From: Cryoendolithus antarcticus | Taxonomy: Eukaryota; Ascomycota; Dothideomycetes; Cladosporiales; Cladosporiaceae | Direction: 5' to 3' | Assembly (NCBI GenBank): GCA_002077065.1 | Contig: NAJO01000018.1 | Coordinates: 682,001-746,000, forward strand | Length of the DNA: 64,000 bases | Part shown: in pieces, positions 30,741-41,316 of the stretch | Layout: every line of letters starts with the position of its first letter | Position numbering within the stretch: the stretch's first letter is position 1 | The notes under the pieces: model-generated | What the model was told of the DNA's origin: nothing | Database searches by the model: none | The model's input: the letters and a program-made list of their open reading frames with translations, nothing else | Made by a program: the position numbers and the translations under genes

Positions 30741-33363
30741 TTAAGGCTGGCCCAAGTAAGCCCACTTCAGCGCCTTGTCCTGCTTTCCCAGACCCCTCAC
30801 CTTCACAACATGCTCGTCACCCGGCACAATATCTAGCGCGCTATCCTCCACGAGCACACCTTCTCGCTCCTCGAACACCAAGCCTTTCGTAGGCTTCCTC
30901 GCAGTGACTCGGACCTGGTGGCCCTCAGCTATCACCTCCACACCGCGATCCGCAAAGTCCAGATACTTGAGCGGTTGTGGCCAATCCACGTCGCGAGACA
31001 CTAGCGTGCCATCGATCCAGATCCTCGTGGCTAAGACGTGAGGCTCTGTGGCCGTGTTGTCGATTTCGCTTTCAAACACCGGCGTCGTGCCGTTCGCGAC
31101 AATGATCAGATTTTCCCACCGCTTTGCTGGCTGAATGTCTTCGCCGGTCGCGATGGAGATGTACCTCAACTCCACCGTCGCCTTGACCGCCTTCGTCCGA
31201 CTACTAGCCACCCACACCTCAAATGTACTAGTCTTCGCCGGCCTCGCATGCACCACACTCCAATCATGGTGTGCCCGCTTCACAGCAACAGCTATAGGTG
31301 CCAGCACCCGTCTCATAGCATAGTAAGCCGGCTTTTTCCGCAAAAAATAGTCCACGATCGACCAACTCGTCACAGGCCAGCAGTCATTCAATTGCCACAC
31401 CAGCGCGCCGCCGCAAAATCGCTTTTGTCCCCACTGTTGCCTCCACCCTCGATATCCGAACATGAGTGCCTCCGCCTGACTGAGCTGCGTGAGATGGATG
31501 AATTTCTCTAGATCCGTTTGCGAGCGGAAGTTCTCAACTAGGTACGTCGCGATCCGTCGCTCATGCCCATCGGCTTTGTTGTGGAAGTCTATCATATGAC
31601 TTTGCGGGTACAGCTGTGTTGGGTCTGTGACGTAGTGCTTGATCGTGTCAATATGGGGAAACGCTTCCATGCCGAACTCGCTGTTAAAGCGCCCGCCCAA
31701 AGTGTCGAAGATCTGGTACTTCTCCTGCGTGCCATGCCAGACGTTCCATTGGTGCATGTCGCCTACTGTCGGGTTCGAGGAGATCTTGCCGTCACCCCAG
31801 GGCGAGCCCGGGTGATAGGGAATGTGGGGCGATTGTGCGGCCACGACGTCGGGCAGGAGCTTCTCGTAGATGTAGCGGGCGGGGAAGTCCGTCTTCAGCC
31901 AGGATTGTGGATCCTTGTCCTCGTAGTCGTAGGTAAGATTGTATGATTCTTGGACTTGGTAGTCCTCGTTGTTCCCAGCGTAGATTGCCAAGCTGGGGTG
32001 GTGGCGCAGGCGCCGTGTCTGGCATGTGCACTCTTCTTCGATGGACTCGAGGATCGCAGGGAACGCTGGGTAATTGCCGCATCCGAACATAAAGTCTTGC
32101 CAGACCAGCACGCCGAGCTCATCGCAGAGATCGTAGAATATGTCAGATTCCCAGATGCCGCCACCCCAGACTCGGATCATAATTTGGTAGCCATCTACCA
32201 TCATCTCAAGCCACTTGCGGTACCGATCATCAGAGATTCGAGGTGTGAAGCTGTCAGCAGGTATCCAGTCGGAGCCGCCACAGAAGACATCGATGCCGTT
32301 GAAGCGGAAGAAAAAGGTCTTTCCGATTTCATCAGGCTGCTGTATGAGCTCGCCTCTTCGGAAACCAGTTCGCTTTGACATTGAGTGCAAACGGTGTTCA
32401 CCTGTGGTCACAGTCGCGGTCACGGTATAGAGCGGTTGTTCGCCATAGCCATGCGGATACCATAGCTTTGGCTCGTTGACGTGGAACTCGACCGCCGCTT
32501 TGCCATCGCTGCCGACTTCTGTGGTTCCCTTGAAGACCTCAGTGTCGTCAAACGAGGCGCTGAAGTTGACATGCTTCCCCGAAGCCCCTTCAATTGTAGC
32601 TGTGATTTTACCGCTGACCTTCGTGAACGTGTCATCGACCTCGTAGTCAACTCGCAGATCTTCGACGCGGGCATGGTACGTCTCGAGTCGGACAGCCTTC
32701 CAAGGTCCACAAGTCGTGAGTATCGGACCCCAGTCCCAGCCACTTGATGCGATCAGCTTAGAAGCAACTACTTGCCGTTATGTTGAGAGAATCTTACAAA
32801 TGATACTGCGCCTTTCTCACTGCTAATCGAGCCATGTCGCCATTGAAGCCTACCCACTTATGCTCCGGATGAGCATCCTTAACCTTCTGCGCCTCAGCCA
32901 ACGTAGGCTTGAATTCGATCTCTAGCACGCTTTTCTTACCGCTGACAAGCTTGTCGGTGACATCGACTCGATGCTCAACGAACATATTGTCGCTCTCAAG
33001 AACGACTTTGCCATCGAGCTTGACGGTCGCGTAGGTGTCGAGTCCATCGAATGCCAAGACGTGCTTCGTCCCCGAAGTCGCTGCTTGGACGGGTGGCAAC
33101 GTAACTCTGTAGCTCCATGGTCTGCTACCAACCCATTCGCACTTGAGCTCGTTAAAGCCGAGGAAGGGGTCCTCGATTCTGGTCTGCCGTCAGAAAGTTT
33201 CGAGGGTAGAGGAAGATCATGTGAACACTTACATGCCGTGGTTAAGAAGATCCAGGTGTACATTCGTAGGCACGCGAGTGACTCTTAGCCATTCGTCTTC
33301 CGTGTCAGTCTGTCTGAACGACCATCCTGCTGTGAGCTCCTGGCTCGAAGTCGCTGTGGCCAT
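30741..33363 (-). CDS. mndB: Beta-mannosidase, GH2 (MndB-type, intracellular)
   Basis: Exo-beta-mannosidase that removes terminal beta-1,4-mannose from manno-oligosaccharides and N-glycan cores. 837 aa from three exons (33363-33233, 33178-32798, 32742-30741); both introns are 54-55 nt and all phases agree. N-terminal jelly roll: FNELKCEWVGSRPWSYRV. The conserved QYHFGWDWGP is rebuilt across intron 2. In the TIM barrel, VFCGGSDWIPADSF, VWGGGIWESDIFYDLCDELG, the acid/base Glu in YAGNNEDYQ and the nucleophile region RFNSEFGMEAFP are visible. There is no signal peptide, which fits the cytosolic clade B enzymes as opposed to secreted clade A. Neighbouring genes are unrelated. Confidence 0.93.
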
Positions 33364-33798
33364 ATCGATCCAAGTAATTGCAACTTTGGACGTAGGCGGG
33401 ATTGAAGAGGCAAGGAAAGAGAAACGGGCAGTTCAGCGTTCACGACAGGACATCGGAACGTTCGTAGGAAGATGACCTTACGGTACAGGTCTCTCGGGTC
33501 TTTCGGATAAATTCAGTATACCTACGCTTTGTCATGCAGGAACGATGTGACGTTCATCATCGCAACCATGTTTACGACGATGCTGTCCTCTCACCTGCAC
33601 AGAAATACGAAGCAGTAACACGGTGGTGGAGACGGCATCGGTCGTGGATCTTCCGGTCCGGAAGCGGCAAGGCGCAATTGGACCGAACACTCACAGTCTT
33701 ATTTTACATGACACAGTCAAGTCAGAGTGGGAACAGCAAGTAACGGGAAAAGCAGCAAATGTGCGCAATGCGATTGAGCGTAGGCCGGCTGCTGACAC
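33364..33798. other. Short intergenic region
   Basis: About 430 bp between beta-mannosidase start and the end of the aminopeptidase gene. Contains the mndB promoter and the aminopeptidase 3' UTR; nothing else visible. Confidence 0.45.
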
Positions 33799-35388
33799 CT
33801 ATCTCCACGCCTCGCGAATGATCCTCAGCATCTTCTCCCCCTTCGGCGCCTTCGTCAAATTCTCATAACCCTTCTCAGTTACGAGGATGCAATCCTCTAT
33901 CCTCACACCACCTACTGGCATGTATCGCTTCAGAACCTCCGTGTTTATGAACTTCCGATGCTTCGGATCATTGAGGAAGAACGTCTCCAGCACGAATTTG
34001 TTGAAGTACAGCCCAGGCTCGATGGTGACAATGTTGCCAGGCTCGAGTGGTGGGGTGTCTAGTGTAGCCACACCTTGCAGCGACGCAAGCCTCAGATGGA
34101 AGTGCTCCGGTCTCGAGAAATTAGGACGTGCGGCCCAGCTACTGTGGTCTTGCGCGAAAGCAGCATAAGCTTTCTGCACATCTGAGCTGGTCTGCAAACC
34201 CATGATTGCCACGACACTCTCGTCAGATACTCGGCTCTCATCGGCTTTTGATGGTGGTGGGAACAGATCATGGACGTCCAAGCCAATGTGGTGACCAAGA
34301 CCGTGGGGCGCGAAAGCAGTGGCAGTACCAGTGTGGAAGATCTCCATATGATCGCCCTCAAGTATACCCATGCCGAGAAGTGCATCAATAGCCATGTGGG
34401 ACGCGTGCCAGTGCAAATCGACGAACTTCTCGCCAGGCCGGACGAGAGCAATGCACTCCTCTTGGATCTTTTGCACAGCCTCATACACTGACTTAGCCTC
34501 CCCGCTAGGCCACTGCCCTGGAGAAGAATTGTTGAGCGGTATCGTGCGCGTAATGTCACTGGCATACAGATCCCACTCGCAGCTAGCGTCTACAAGCAAG
34601 AGTTGGCTTTCGGCAAACTTGTGCTCATTCGCCATATAGTGTAAGACACCGGCTCGCGGACCGGAGCCCATGATGGGCCCATAGGCTTGCTCGTGGGCCC
34701 CGTGAGATAGACATACATCGACGAACAGACCTTCAGCCTGTGCCTCAGTATTGAGATCCTTGAGATGCGTCAGGATCGCCTTGTGAGCTGCCGAGGAGAT
34801 ATCGTTCGCTTTCCGAATCAGCTCAATCTCATCTCGATCTTTGATAGCACGACAAGCGTTCATGGAGTTCTTCAAGGTCGTAGTGTCCTTATAATCGGCC
34901 ATTGTAGTCAATGAGGTACCTGAGCCGAGCACCAGGATTCGGTGATCCCACGGTCGAAGAGGCTTGCATATCGTCTTCAGCTGTAAATTACGCGTTTTAC
35001 TTTTGAGATACTTCGCTTGGTCGATGTCGTACCTGTCCAGCGCCTCTTCGATGGTGCTGGTCCGACCATCGTAGAAAACCCTCGAGTAGTCAATGGTCGG
35101 GAGCCACAGCGTGAGGATGTCCTTCCCGATATCGTAGGTCACATAGCAGTCTGGCTCATTGCAGCCGGTGATGTAGTAGAAATACCGGTCCTGTCGCCAG
35201 TGTCGTTTCTGATCACTGTTCGAGTAGTAGGCACTCTTCTCGCCCTCGAGTGCAATTAGTCCTTGCGACTTTCCTGTTGCCTGTGCTACTCGACGGACAT
35301 GAGCTTTGGCTGGGTACTTGTTAACACCACCTTTGGAACAGAGGTTGATGGACAAGGACTCGATGGTAGCAACTTCGTAGCCCGCCAT
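33799..35388 (-). CDS. Xaa-Pro aminopeptidase / prolidase-like, M24B
   Basis: Di-metal (Mn) aminopeptidase of the pita-bread fold that cleaves N-terminal residues before proline. 529 aa, single exon. N-terminal creatinase-like domain: GEKSAYYSNSDQKRHWRQDR and YYITGCNEPDCYVTYD. The catalytic domain has metal ligands in LLLVDASCEWDLYASDITRT (two Asp), HGLGHHIGLDVHD (His), TIEPGLYFN (Glu) and GGVRIEDCILVTEKG (Glu). The catalytic His lies in the YMANEHKFAES region. No targeting sequence, so cytosolic. The family has a C-terminal-side insert (SKADESRVSD onward) between the His and Glu ligands, also seen in fungal relatives. Start at the ATG giving MAGYEVATIES. Confidence 0.92.
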   Translation of the reverse strand: MAGYEVATIESLSINLCSKGGVNKYPAKAHVRRVAQATGKSQGLIALEGEKSAYYSNSDQKRHWRQDRYFYYITGCNEPDCYVTYDIGKDILTLWLPTIDYSRVFYDGRTSTIEEALDRYDIDQAKYLKSKTRNLQLKTICKPLRPWDHRILVLGSGTSLTTMADYKDTTTLKNSMNACRAIKDRDEIELIRKANDISSAAHKAILTHLKDLNTEAQAEGLFVDVCLSHGAHEQAYGPIMGSGPRAGVLHYMANEHKFAESQLLLVDASCEWDLYASDITRTIPLNNSSPGQWPSGEAKSVYEAVQKIQEECIALVRPGEKFVDLHWHASHMAIDALLGMGILEGDHMEIFHTGTATAFAPHGLGHHIGLDVHDLFPPPSKADESRVSDESVVAIMGLQTSSDVQKAYAAFAQDHSSWAARPNFSRPEHFHLRLASLQGVATLDTPPLEPGNIVTIEPGLYFNKFVLETFFLNDPKHRKFINTEVLKRYMPVGGVRIEDCILVTEKGYENLTKAPKGEKMLRIIREAWR

Positions 35389-35800
35389 GCTCCCTGTTCG
35401 TATGGACCAGACACTTCACCGCCAATGCTGTGGACGACCACGAAGCAACCACTCCGGTGTTCAGCCTCACGATATGGCCACGATCGATCGAGACATGGGT
35501 TGCCTGTCACCTTCCATGTACGTCTGGCAGGGGTCACACCGGACATGACGTCGATTGTCTCAGCGCGCTTCGATGTTTCGGAGTCCCGTAGTGAACGTGC
35601 TTGCATTCGCTTGGAGACAGTTGCACCGATTCGACAAAGGCAAGCGCCGTGACTTCGAGAAGACATCTACGAGAAGCTACTGCACGTAATGTGTGCTTGC
35701 CTTGTTTCATACCCTGGAGAGGTGCAGTCAACATGGCCGAGCTTCTGCAGATCATCTCTCTGCAGACATATACTATCGACCCAACATCCCTCCACCTGAC

Positions 35801-36004
35801 ATGGTTGACGTGATCTTTATTCCTGTTGGCCTCATCATTAGCCTTGTCGTTATTCTCCCTATCTCACTCGCTGTGCACGCTCACGAACGCCGCCAGGATA
35901 AGAAGCTCGCGAAGAAGGTTGCTCAATTGCAAGCTTCGCAGAATACTGCACCAGTATCCAGAACCACCGTGCAGTTCGCAGACCCACCAGCTACGCAAGG
36001 TTGA
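35801..36004 (+). CDS. Small single-span membrane peptide, tandem unit 1
   Basis: 67-aa peptide, no recognised family. A short N-terminus (MVDV), one hydrophobic segment (IFIPVGLIISLVVILPISLA), then a basic stretch (HERRQDKKLAKKVAQLQ) and a polar tail. The layout suggests a single-pass membrane protein. It is the first of three related units starting at 35801, 36079 and 36361 (spacing 278 and 282 bp). Shared features are a similar pre-ATG context, hydrophobic core and Lys/Arg block. No intron needed. Whether it is translated is unknown; the conservation between units is the only support. Confidence 0.5.
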   Translation: MVDVIFIPVGLIISLVVILPISLAVHAHERRQDKKLAKKVAQLQASQNTAPVSRTTVQFADPPATQG

Positions 36005-36078
36005 AGTCACCACTAGCACTCGGCAGCAATCTTCGACGGCCTGAGACTACATCGACGAAAACTGTCCCCTGCCCTGGC

Positions 36079-36345
36079 ATGCTCGACGCTTTGATATTCA
36101 TCCCCGTTGGCCTGGTCGTTATCCTTGTCATCGTCGTTCCTATCGAGCTCGCGCACCGAGTACGTCGGGACCACAAAGAGAAGAAACGAGCACAGCAAGC
36201 TGCCGAGGAACGAGGTCCGACGAAGACCAGGCTCTCAGCGACCCCCGTGGACCAGATTCCAAAAATACCGGCTTGGGACAGCGAGACCGCATCACTTCTC
36301 AGCAACAGCTCGCAGTTCGACGCTGTGCTCGCTTCTTTACGCTAG
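36079..36345 (+). CDS. Small single-span membrane peptide, tandem unit 2
   Basis: 88-aa peptide related to unit 1: MLDALIFIPVGLVVILVIVV, then PIELAHRVRRDHKEKKRAQQ and a longer Ser/Pro tail (AWDSETASLLSNSS). The FIPVGLxxxLVxxxPIxLA core is nearly shared at protein level while codons differ. That pattern favours past selection on the peptide over a recent DNA duplication. It lies in a different frame from unit 1, separated by 75 bp, so the two are not one continuous ORF. Confidence 0.5.
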   Translation: MLDALIFIPVGLVVILVIVVPIELAHRVRRDHKEKKRAQQAAEERGPTKTRLSATPVDQIPKIPAWDSETASLLSNSSQFDAVLASLR

Positions 36346-36360
36346 ATCATTTGACCTGGT

Positions 36361-36762
36361 ATGCCAGTTGACCTTGTCATTCACGGGGTACTTGCTGTGA
36401 TTCACCTGGGAGAGCTTGCCCATCACATACACACACGCAAGAAGCGGAAGCAGAAGAAGCGAGCGGAGCTGGCTGCCTAGGAGAACGCCACACTGAAGTC
36501 TACGTCTGCAACAATACCACCAGGACCCACCGAGAGCACACAGGCTACGGTGAGCGAAGCCGCGTCAGTGCGAGAACCTAGCGTGCAGGACAGCAATTTG
36601 TCTCAACAGGCGCTAGTAGTGTCGACGTCAGCTTCGACTGAGCAACAGATCCTGGACTTGACACCGGTTGCTGCCCGCACTGAAGCCAGTAATCCAGCAC
36701 CGAAAGGGCTGAAAAGAGAGCGAACATGGCGCACTGCTTTCTTGCGGCGACAGTCGGCGTGA
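36361..36762 (+). pseudogene. Tandem unit 3, interrupted by TAG
   Basis: Third unit: starts MPVDLVIHGVLAVIHLGELA, followed by the same Lys/Arg block (HTRKKRKQKKRAELAA), then TAG at 36478-36480 where units 1 and 2 continue. After the stop the same frame stays open for 93 codons (Ser/Thr/Pro-rich, as in the other tails) to a TGA at 36760-36762. The hydrophobic core is weaker and broken by His and Glu. It looks like a decaying copy, though stop read-through cannot be excluded. Its 3' end overlaps the start of the thaumatin-like gene at 36726. Confidence 0.45.
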
Positions 36763-37983
36763 TGCTATTCTTGGCCGAGCCGATACATGGTGAGCATCAT
36801 ATGAAGTGGAAGGTGGAGAAGAGGCAGGGAGGAAGCACGAGTGTACCGCTACTCATCACGAACAATTGCGCTGAGACGATATACCCTGGCATCTTGACGC
36901 AAGGTGGCACCGGGCCAGCAGATAGCGGGTGAGGTTCTCCATCCTGCGAGATCGCGGATATACAGCTAATGCTTGCCGCAGCTTCAAGCTCTCTCCTGGC
37001 GCGAACCATTCACTCACAGTCTCGACAGATTGGCAAGGCCGTGTCTGGGGTCGCACAAACTGCTCCTTCGACGATTCCGGCCACTTTTCCGGCAGTAGCC
37101 GCGCCTGCACCACCGGCGACTGCGGTCCAGTAGTGGCCTGCACCGGCACTGGCGAGCTTCCCGCAACGCTCGCAGAGTTCACCCTGAGCGGCGCAAACGG
37201 CCAGTCCTACTACGACCTGAGCATGGTCGACGGCTACAATCTTCCCATGGCCATCAAGCTCATAGCCCATAGTATGAGCAACGTCGACGACATCCCTCCA
37301 AATCAATCGAATCCCTCCTGCGTAGCGAGCGTAGGAAACTACGCCGGCCCATCCTTCAACCCCTACACCTCAGGCAGCAAAACCTTCCTCGGCACAAACG
37401 CATCCTTCCAACTTCCTTTTCTCTCCACCTCCTCCGACAAGATCTCAAATTGGTGCCCTTGGGACCTGCAAGTCTCGCCTCCAACCTCGCCAGGCGATGG
37501 TGTCTACCCATACCCCGACGGAGACGTCCAACGCCCAGCGTTCGACCCCTGCTTCTCGGCTTGCGCGAAGTACAATGAGCCCGCGTATTGCTGCACGGGC
37601 AAGTACGGGCCTAGTAAGTGTCAGGCGAACTACTTCAGCAAGGCTGCGAAAGCGGTGTGTCCGGATGCGTATAGCTTTGCGTACGATGATGCGGACTCGA
37701 CGTTTGCGGTGCCCAAGGGTGCGGGCTTCAACGTTGTGTTGTGTCCTGGGGGAGCAAGCACGACGATATTGGCTAACGCTAGGTAAGTGTCGTCGTACTG
37801 TCTTGGTTCACATGGGCTGCAAGTGCTAATTGTTCTGGCAGAAACTCCAGTCAGCTACAGCATTCGGGTACCCATGCCATGGGCGTCTCGTATAATGCCT
37901 TTGCGAAAGGCTGGGCTTTGACTGATGGCATGGCGATGAAGGCTGTGCTGGCTGTGACGCTGCTTGTCGTGCTCATGACCTAG
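36726..37983 (+). CDS. Thaumatin-like protein with probable GPI anchor
   Basis: Secreted, cell-wall-associated thaumatin-like protein, 381 aa from three exons (36726-36928, 36982-37782, 37842-37983); phases agree at both joins. Signal peptide MAHCFLAATVGVMLFLAEPI. Thaumatin fold cues: LLITNNCAETIYPGIL, DWQGRVWGRTNCSFD, CTTGDCGPVVACTGTGELPA, YDLSMVDGYNLPMAI and DPCFSACAKYNEPAYCCTG, with many paired cysteines. The C-terminus ends in a Ser/Gly-rich stretch and a hydrophobic tail (AVLAVTLLVVLMT), the layout of a GPI-attachment signal. Fungal members are linked to glucan remodelling or binding; activity here is inference. Confidence 0.87.
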
Positions 37984-38385
37984 AAGGACGGCATAGGGAA
38001 GGCGGTGCTTTGTTGCGCAGTGGAGCGTTCGAGCGGCGCATTACAAGAGGTGGAGCGATTCCTAGCATTTCAGCGGCATTTGATGTGATCGAGATACCCT
38101 AGTCGTGTTGTGCATAGCGGAGTATGAAGCATACTGAGGCCTACATTCCCTGTGTCGCCTTTCTCTACTCATGTCTTCACCGTTGGTATCACGTGGAACG
38201 AATACATCCACCGGATCTCGGTACCAGTGACAATCTCGACGGACGATACTGTGGCTCGCACGCGATCTGGACACCCAAGTTTGTAAATGTCCGCCGGCTG
38301 GGCTGAATACATCTATATGCATGTTGATCGCTTGCATGACCTTTCCTCCAAACGCCTGCCATCGTATGGGTATCGTGACGAAGCA

Positions 38386-39075
38386 CTAGAATTGATCTGC
38401 CGGTTGTTAGCACCTTCGTCACCCTCTTCGCACTCGACAAGAACCTACCCAGCGTCATGCTCATAGACACATCAGTATTCTCCACCATCTTCGTAAACTC
38501 CTCAAAGCTAATTTTCCCATCCCGATCCAAATCCGCCTCCATAATAGTCTTATCGACAATCTGCTGCAACTGCTGATCCTTCAGATTACTTCCCACCATC
38601 ATCTTCAGCACAATGAACAACTCCCCGTTACTGATAAACCCGTCGCGATCGATATCGTAGACTTTGAACGCGAATTTAAGCTTCTCTTCTTTGTTGCCTT
38701 TTGAGCTGAAGGCAGACAAGCCGGAGACAAATTCTTGGAAGTCGACGTCGCCGCCGCCGTCTTCGTCGAAGATTGCGATCATGCGTGTTGCGAGGGGGTT
38801 GGAAGAGACTTGGGGGAGTTGGAGGAATTCTTCGCGTTCGATTGTGCCGGAGCCGTCCTGGACTTGAGTTCAGCGCCTGACTTGAGTGTATAGGAGGAAG
38901 CGTGTTACCTTGTCCAACTTCATGAAGCGTTTCCGTAACCGGTCGAGCTCATCTCTGTCGACTGTATGCGAACCGGGTCAGCTTCCTGGTTGCTCGACGG
39001 CCTGCCAACCGCGCTCAACGTACAATTGCTGCCCTGCACCAGGTTGTCCAGCATCTGTGAGTTTGCGTTCCCCAT
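38386..39075 (-). CDS. cnaB: Calcineurin regulatory subunit B
   Basis: Ca2+-binding EF-hand subunit that pairs with calcineurin A to control the Crz1/NFAT-type stress response. 174 aa from four exons (39075-39024, 38961-38909, 38857-38449, 38396-38386), all phases consistent and the length canonical. N-terminus [17 protein letters not shown] carries the Gly2 for N-myristoylation. EF-hand cues: [42 protein letters not shown] and [14 protein letters not shown]. The last exon is only 11 nt and supplies the ending MTLDQF. Without that splice the frame would run on for about 60 unrelated residues. Confidence 0.96.
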
Positions 39076-39317
39076 CTTGAATATAAATGGGAGTTGTGTG
39101 TGAGGGAGTAGAGGACATGCGCCTCAGCATACAATCGTCACATTCAATGAGCTGGCGGAACCTCACTTTCAAGGGTCTCTCCACGCGCTAAAGCATTGCT
39201 TATCTTGGGGAGCACATGCACTGTCGTGAATGTCTACCATCGCGACATTTATTCCCGCAACAGACGACACATCCACTCATCGATCCGACAACCAGCGATA
39301 CACGACCTCTCGCCACC

Positions 39318-39928
39318 ATGAATAGCGGCGCTGAAGGCGTAGCCATGGACCTGGCCGGCACCATCCAGGCAGGCCATATCAACCACTCGCCCTCCGTGGC
39401 TCACGATGTCAACCCCTCGACCGCTTCGTCGCAGAAGCAGCCAGTGCAATTGAATACACATTCGCATACAGACGATGGTCTATCCGATGTGGACGAAGAC
39501 GAGATCCCTGTGTCAATGCTACGACCAACGCCGCGGAGACCGCAAATGCCTCCCCTACCCGATCTAAGGTTTGAGCAGAGCTATCTGGCGAGCATCAAGG
39601 AAGCGCAAGACTGGAGAATGGTCTCCTATATCACCGTCCGAGATCAAGTATGCTATAATCCTGCATAATTAGACCACTACTTTCGCGCTAATTCCCATAA
39701 CAGATATTCATGCCACTAGCCCAAGGTCTCCTGTGGTCCCTCGCGATCCAAGGCTGGCGACACTGGAATCGGGATACGAAGTTAGCAGGGCAGACTGTCG
39801 GCGCGAAAATCCGGAGGTGGTGGTGGGGTGTCAATAACTGGAAGCTGCCTGAAGCTAAGGACAAGAAGGTCGCGGAGGAGGCGAAGGAGTTCTTTCAGGG
39901 CACGTTCGGGAATGCTGCTATGGACTGA
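39318..39928 (+). CDS. DUF1770 family protein
   Basis: Fungus-specific protein of unknown function, 184 aa from two exons (39318-39647 and 39704-39928; intron 56 nt, phase 0). The N-terminal half is polar and disordered. The conserved DUF1770 part begins at RPTPRRPQMPPLPDLRFEQS and includes ITVRDQIFMPLAQGLLWSLA (across the splice), GWRHWNRDTKLAGQTVGAKI and the Trp-rich RRWWWGVNNWKLP. The hydrophobic, amphipathic middle could attach to a membrane; no targeting signal is evident. ATG context is gccaccatga. It is divergent to calcineurin B with about 240 bp between starts. Confidence 0.88.
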
Positions 39929-41316
39929 GAATGAGAAGCAAGATAAATCAACATGCGGATTGGCGGCGGACATCGACGAGCCAGGTCACGAATCTTACCT
40001 CCCCCACCCAGGACACTAGTGCGAGAGTCCCGGACTATGAGCGAGGATGGTGCGATTCCAGTGACTTGCACACTCTATCAAGCTCTGGCCTGGACTGCGA
40101 TGAGGTCAGAAAGGTATTGATGATGGTCATTTCAGTGCTGCCCTTGACGCAAGCGCGATAGTTGCCTTCGGAATCGCCAAACCACAGTCGGGACCCGATT
40201 GACGGAGAGTCAGATCGTCCCACCAGACATCCGCCACAATGAAAGCCGACATTTCACGCCGCCACTCCATCACGGATCCTCGAGAGCTTCAGGCGCATCC
40301 CTGCGCATGCGGACTTCAACAGAACGGCGCTACTTTTGGTCTTCGCTATGCCACGCGATGAGATGGGCAACAGAGCACGCGATTGGGGTGGTCTAGGTGC
40401 GTGGAAGTGCGTGTGATGCTCACAGATCGTCTTGATAGGACCATGAAGCAAGCGAGCGATGACGTGCGAGCTCTTACAACCTTCCGTCGCTCACTTCATC
40501 CACTGAGTGGAGAGGTCCGACCCATCATGCTTTTCTTGACAGCATGCTTGCGTCGTACGACATACAGCTTGCCGATCGCTCACATGAGAGCTTGTCTTCA
40601 ATGGTGGATAGCCGCCAGTTCAGGCATCAGATCACGTTTTCAGGCATCAGATAAGTGTTTGCCTCAGGCTCGTGAAAGACAGTGAAGCCTTGGCACTCAG
40701 AGAACGCAGCGAACCCAAGACCCTGCCACGCGCTACACACTCGGAGAAGCACAAACTCATAGCCAGTGATAGCAATACCGCCGCTCTCACCCTTGCTGCT
40801 ATTCGTTCATACAGCCACTAACTCGAGAGTTTTCCGAGCAACGGACCCCGCGTTACCCGTTCCCACGACAAAGGGCCGCACCTCACCGCAAATCTCTCAC
40901 CAAATACGCACGTCATTCGCTGCTAGAGTGGATCAGAGTTCGCATGGAGCCAAGGCTTGACGTTCTCACTGCATGGGCAAGTACCCACGTACCTCTCGCT
41001 CCAGGGCTGCTGGGTAGGAGGGTAGGAGGGAACGAGTCTGCCATGGTCTTCCTGCCCTTGCCGATCTAGCAGACGGCGGGAGTATTGCTTTTGTACTGGA
41101 CTCTCTTTGCCTCATCTCCAAGTATCTCATACTAGAAATACTCATTGGGAAGCAGAGACTTTTACATCCATCCTAAGCGTCAATATCTGTATTCGCTGAG
41201 ACGAGCACATTCTGCTATTGTACATTACCAACCACCAACTCACCAGTATTCATCCCACGAGGGCAGGCAAATCTTGGAATACAGTACTGCCTCACATATC
41301 CACGCAACACACAGCT
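39929..41316. other. Intergenic, no gene seen
   Basis: About 1.4 kb without a supported gene. Minor features are a twin ttcaggcatcagat (about 40619 and 40639) and a gggtaggagggtaggaggga G-rich tract near 41013. ORFs on both strands are short and unlike proteins. Confidence 0.45.
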
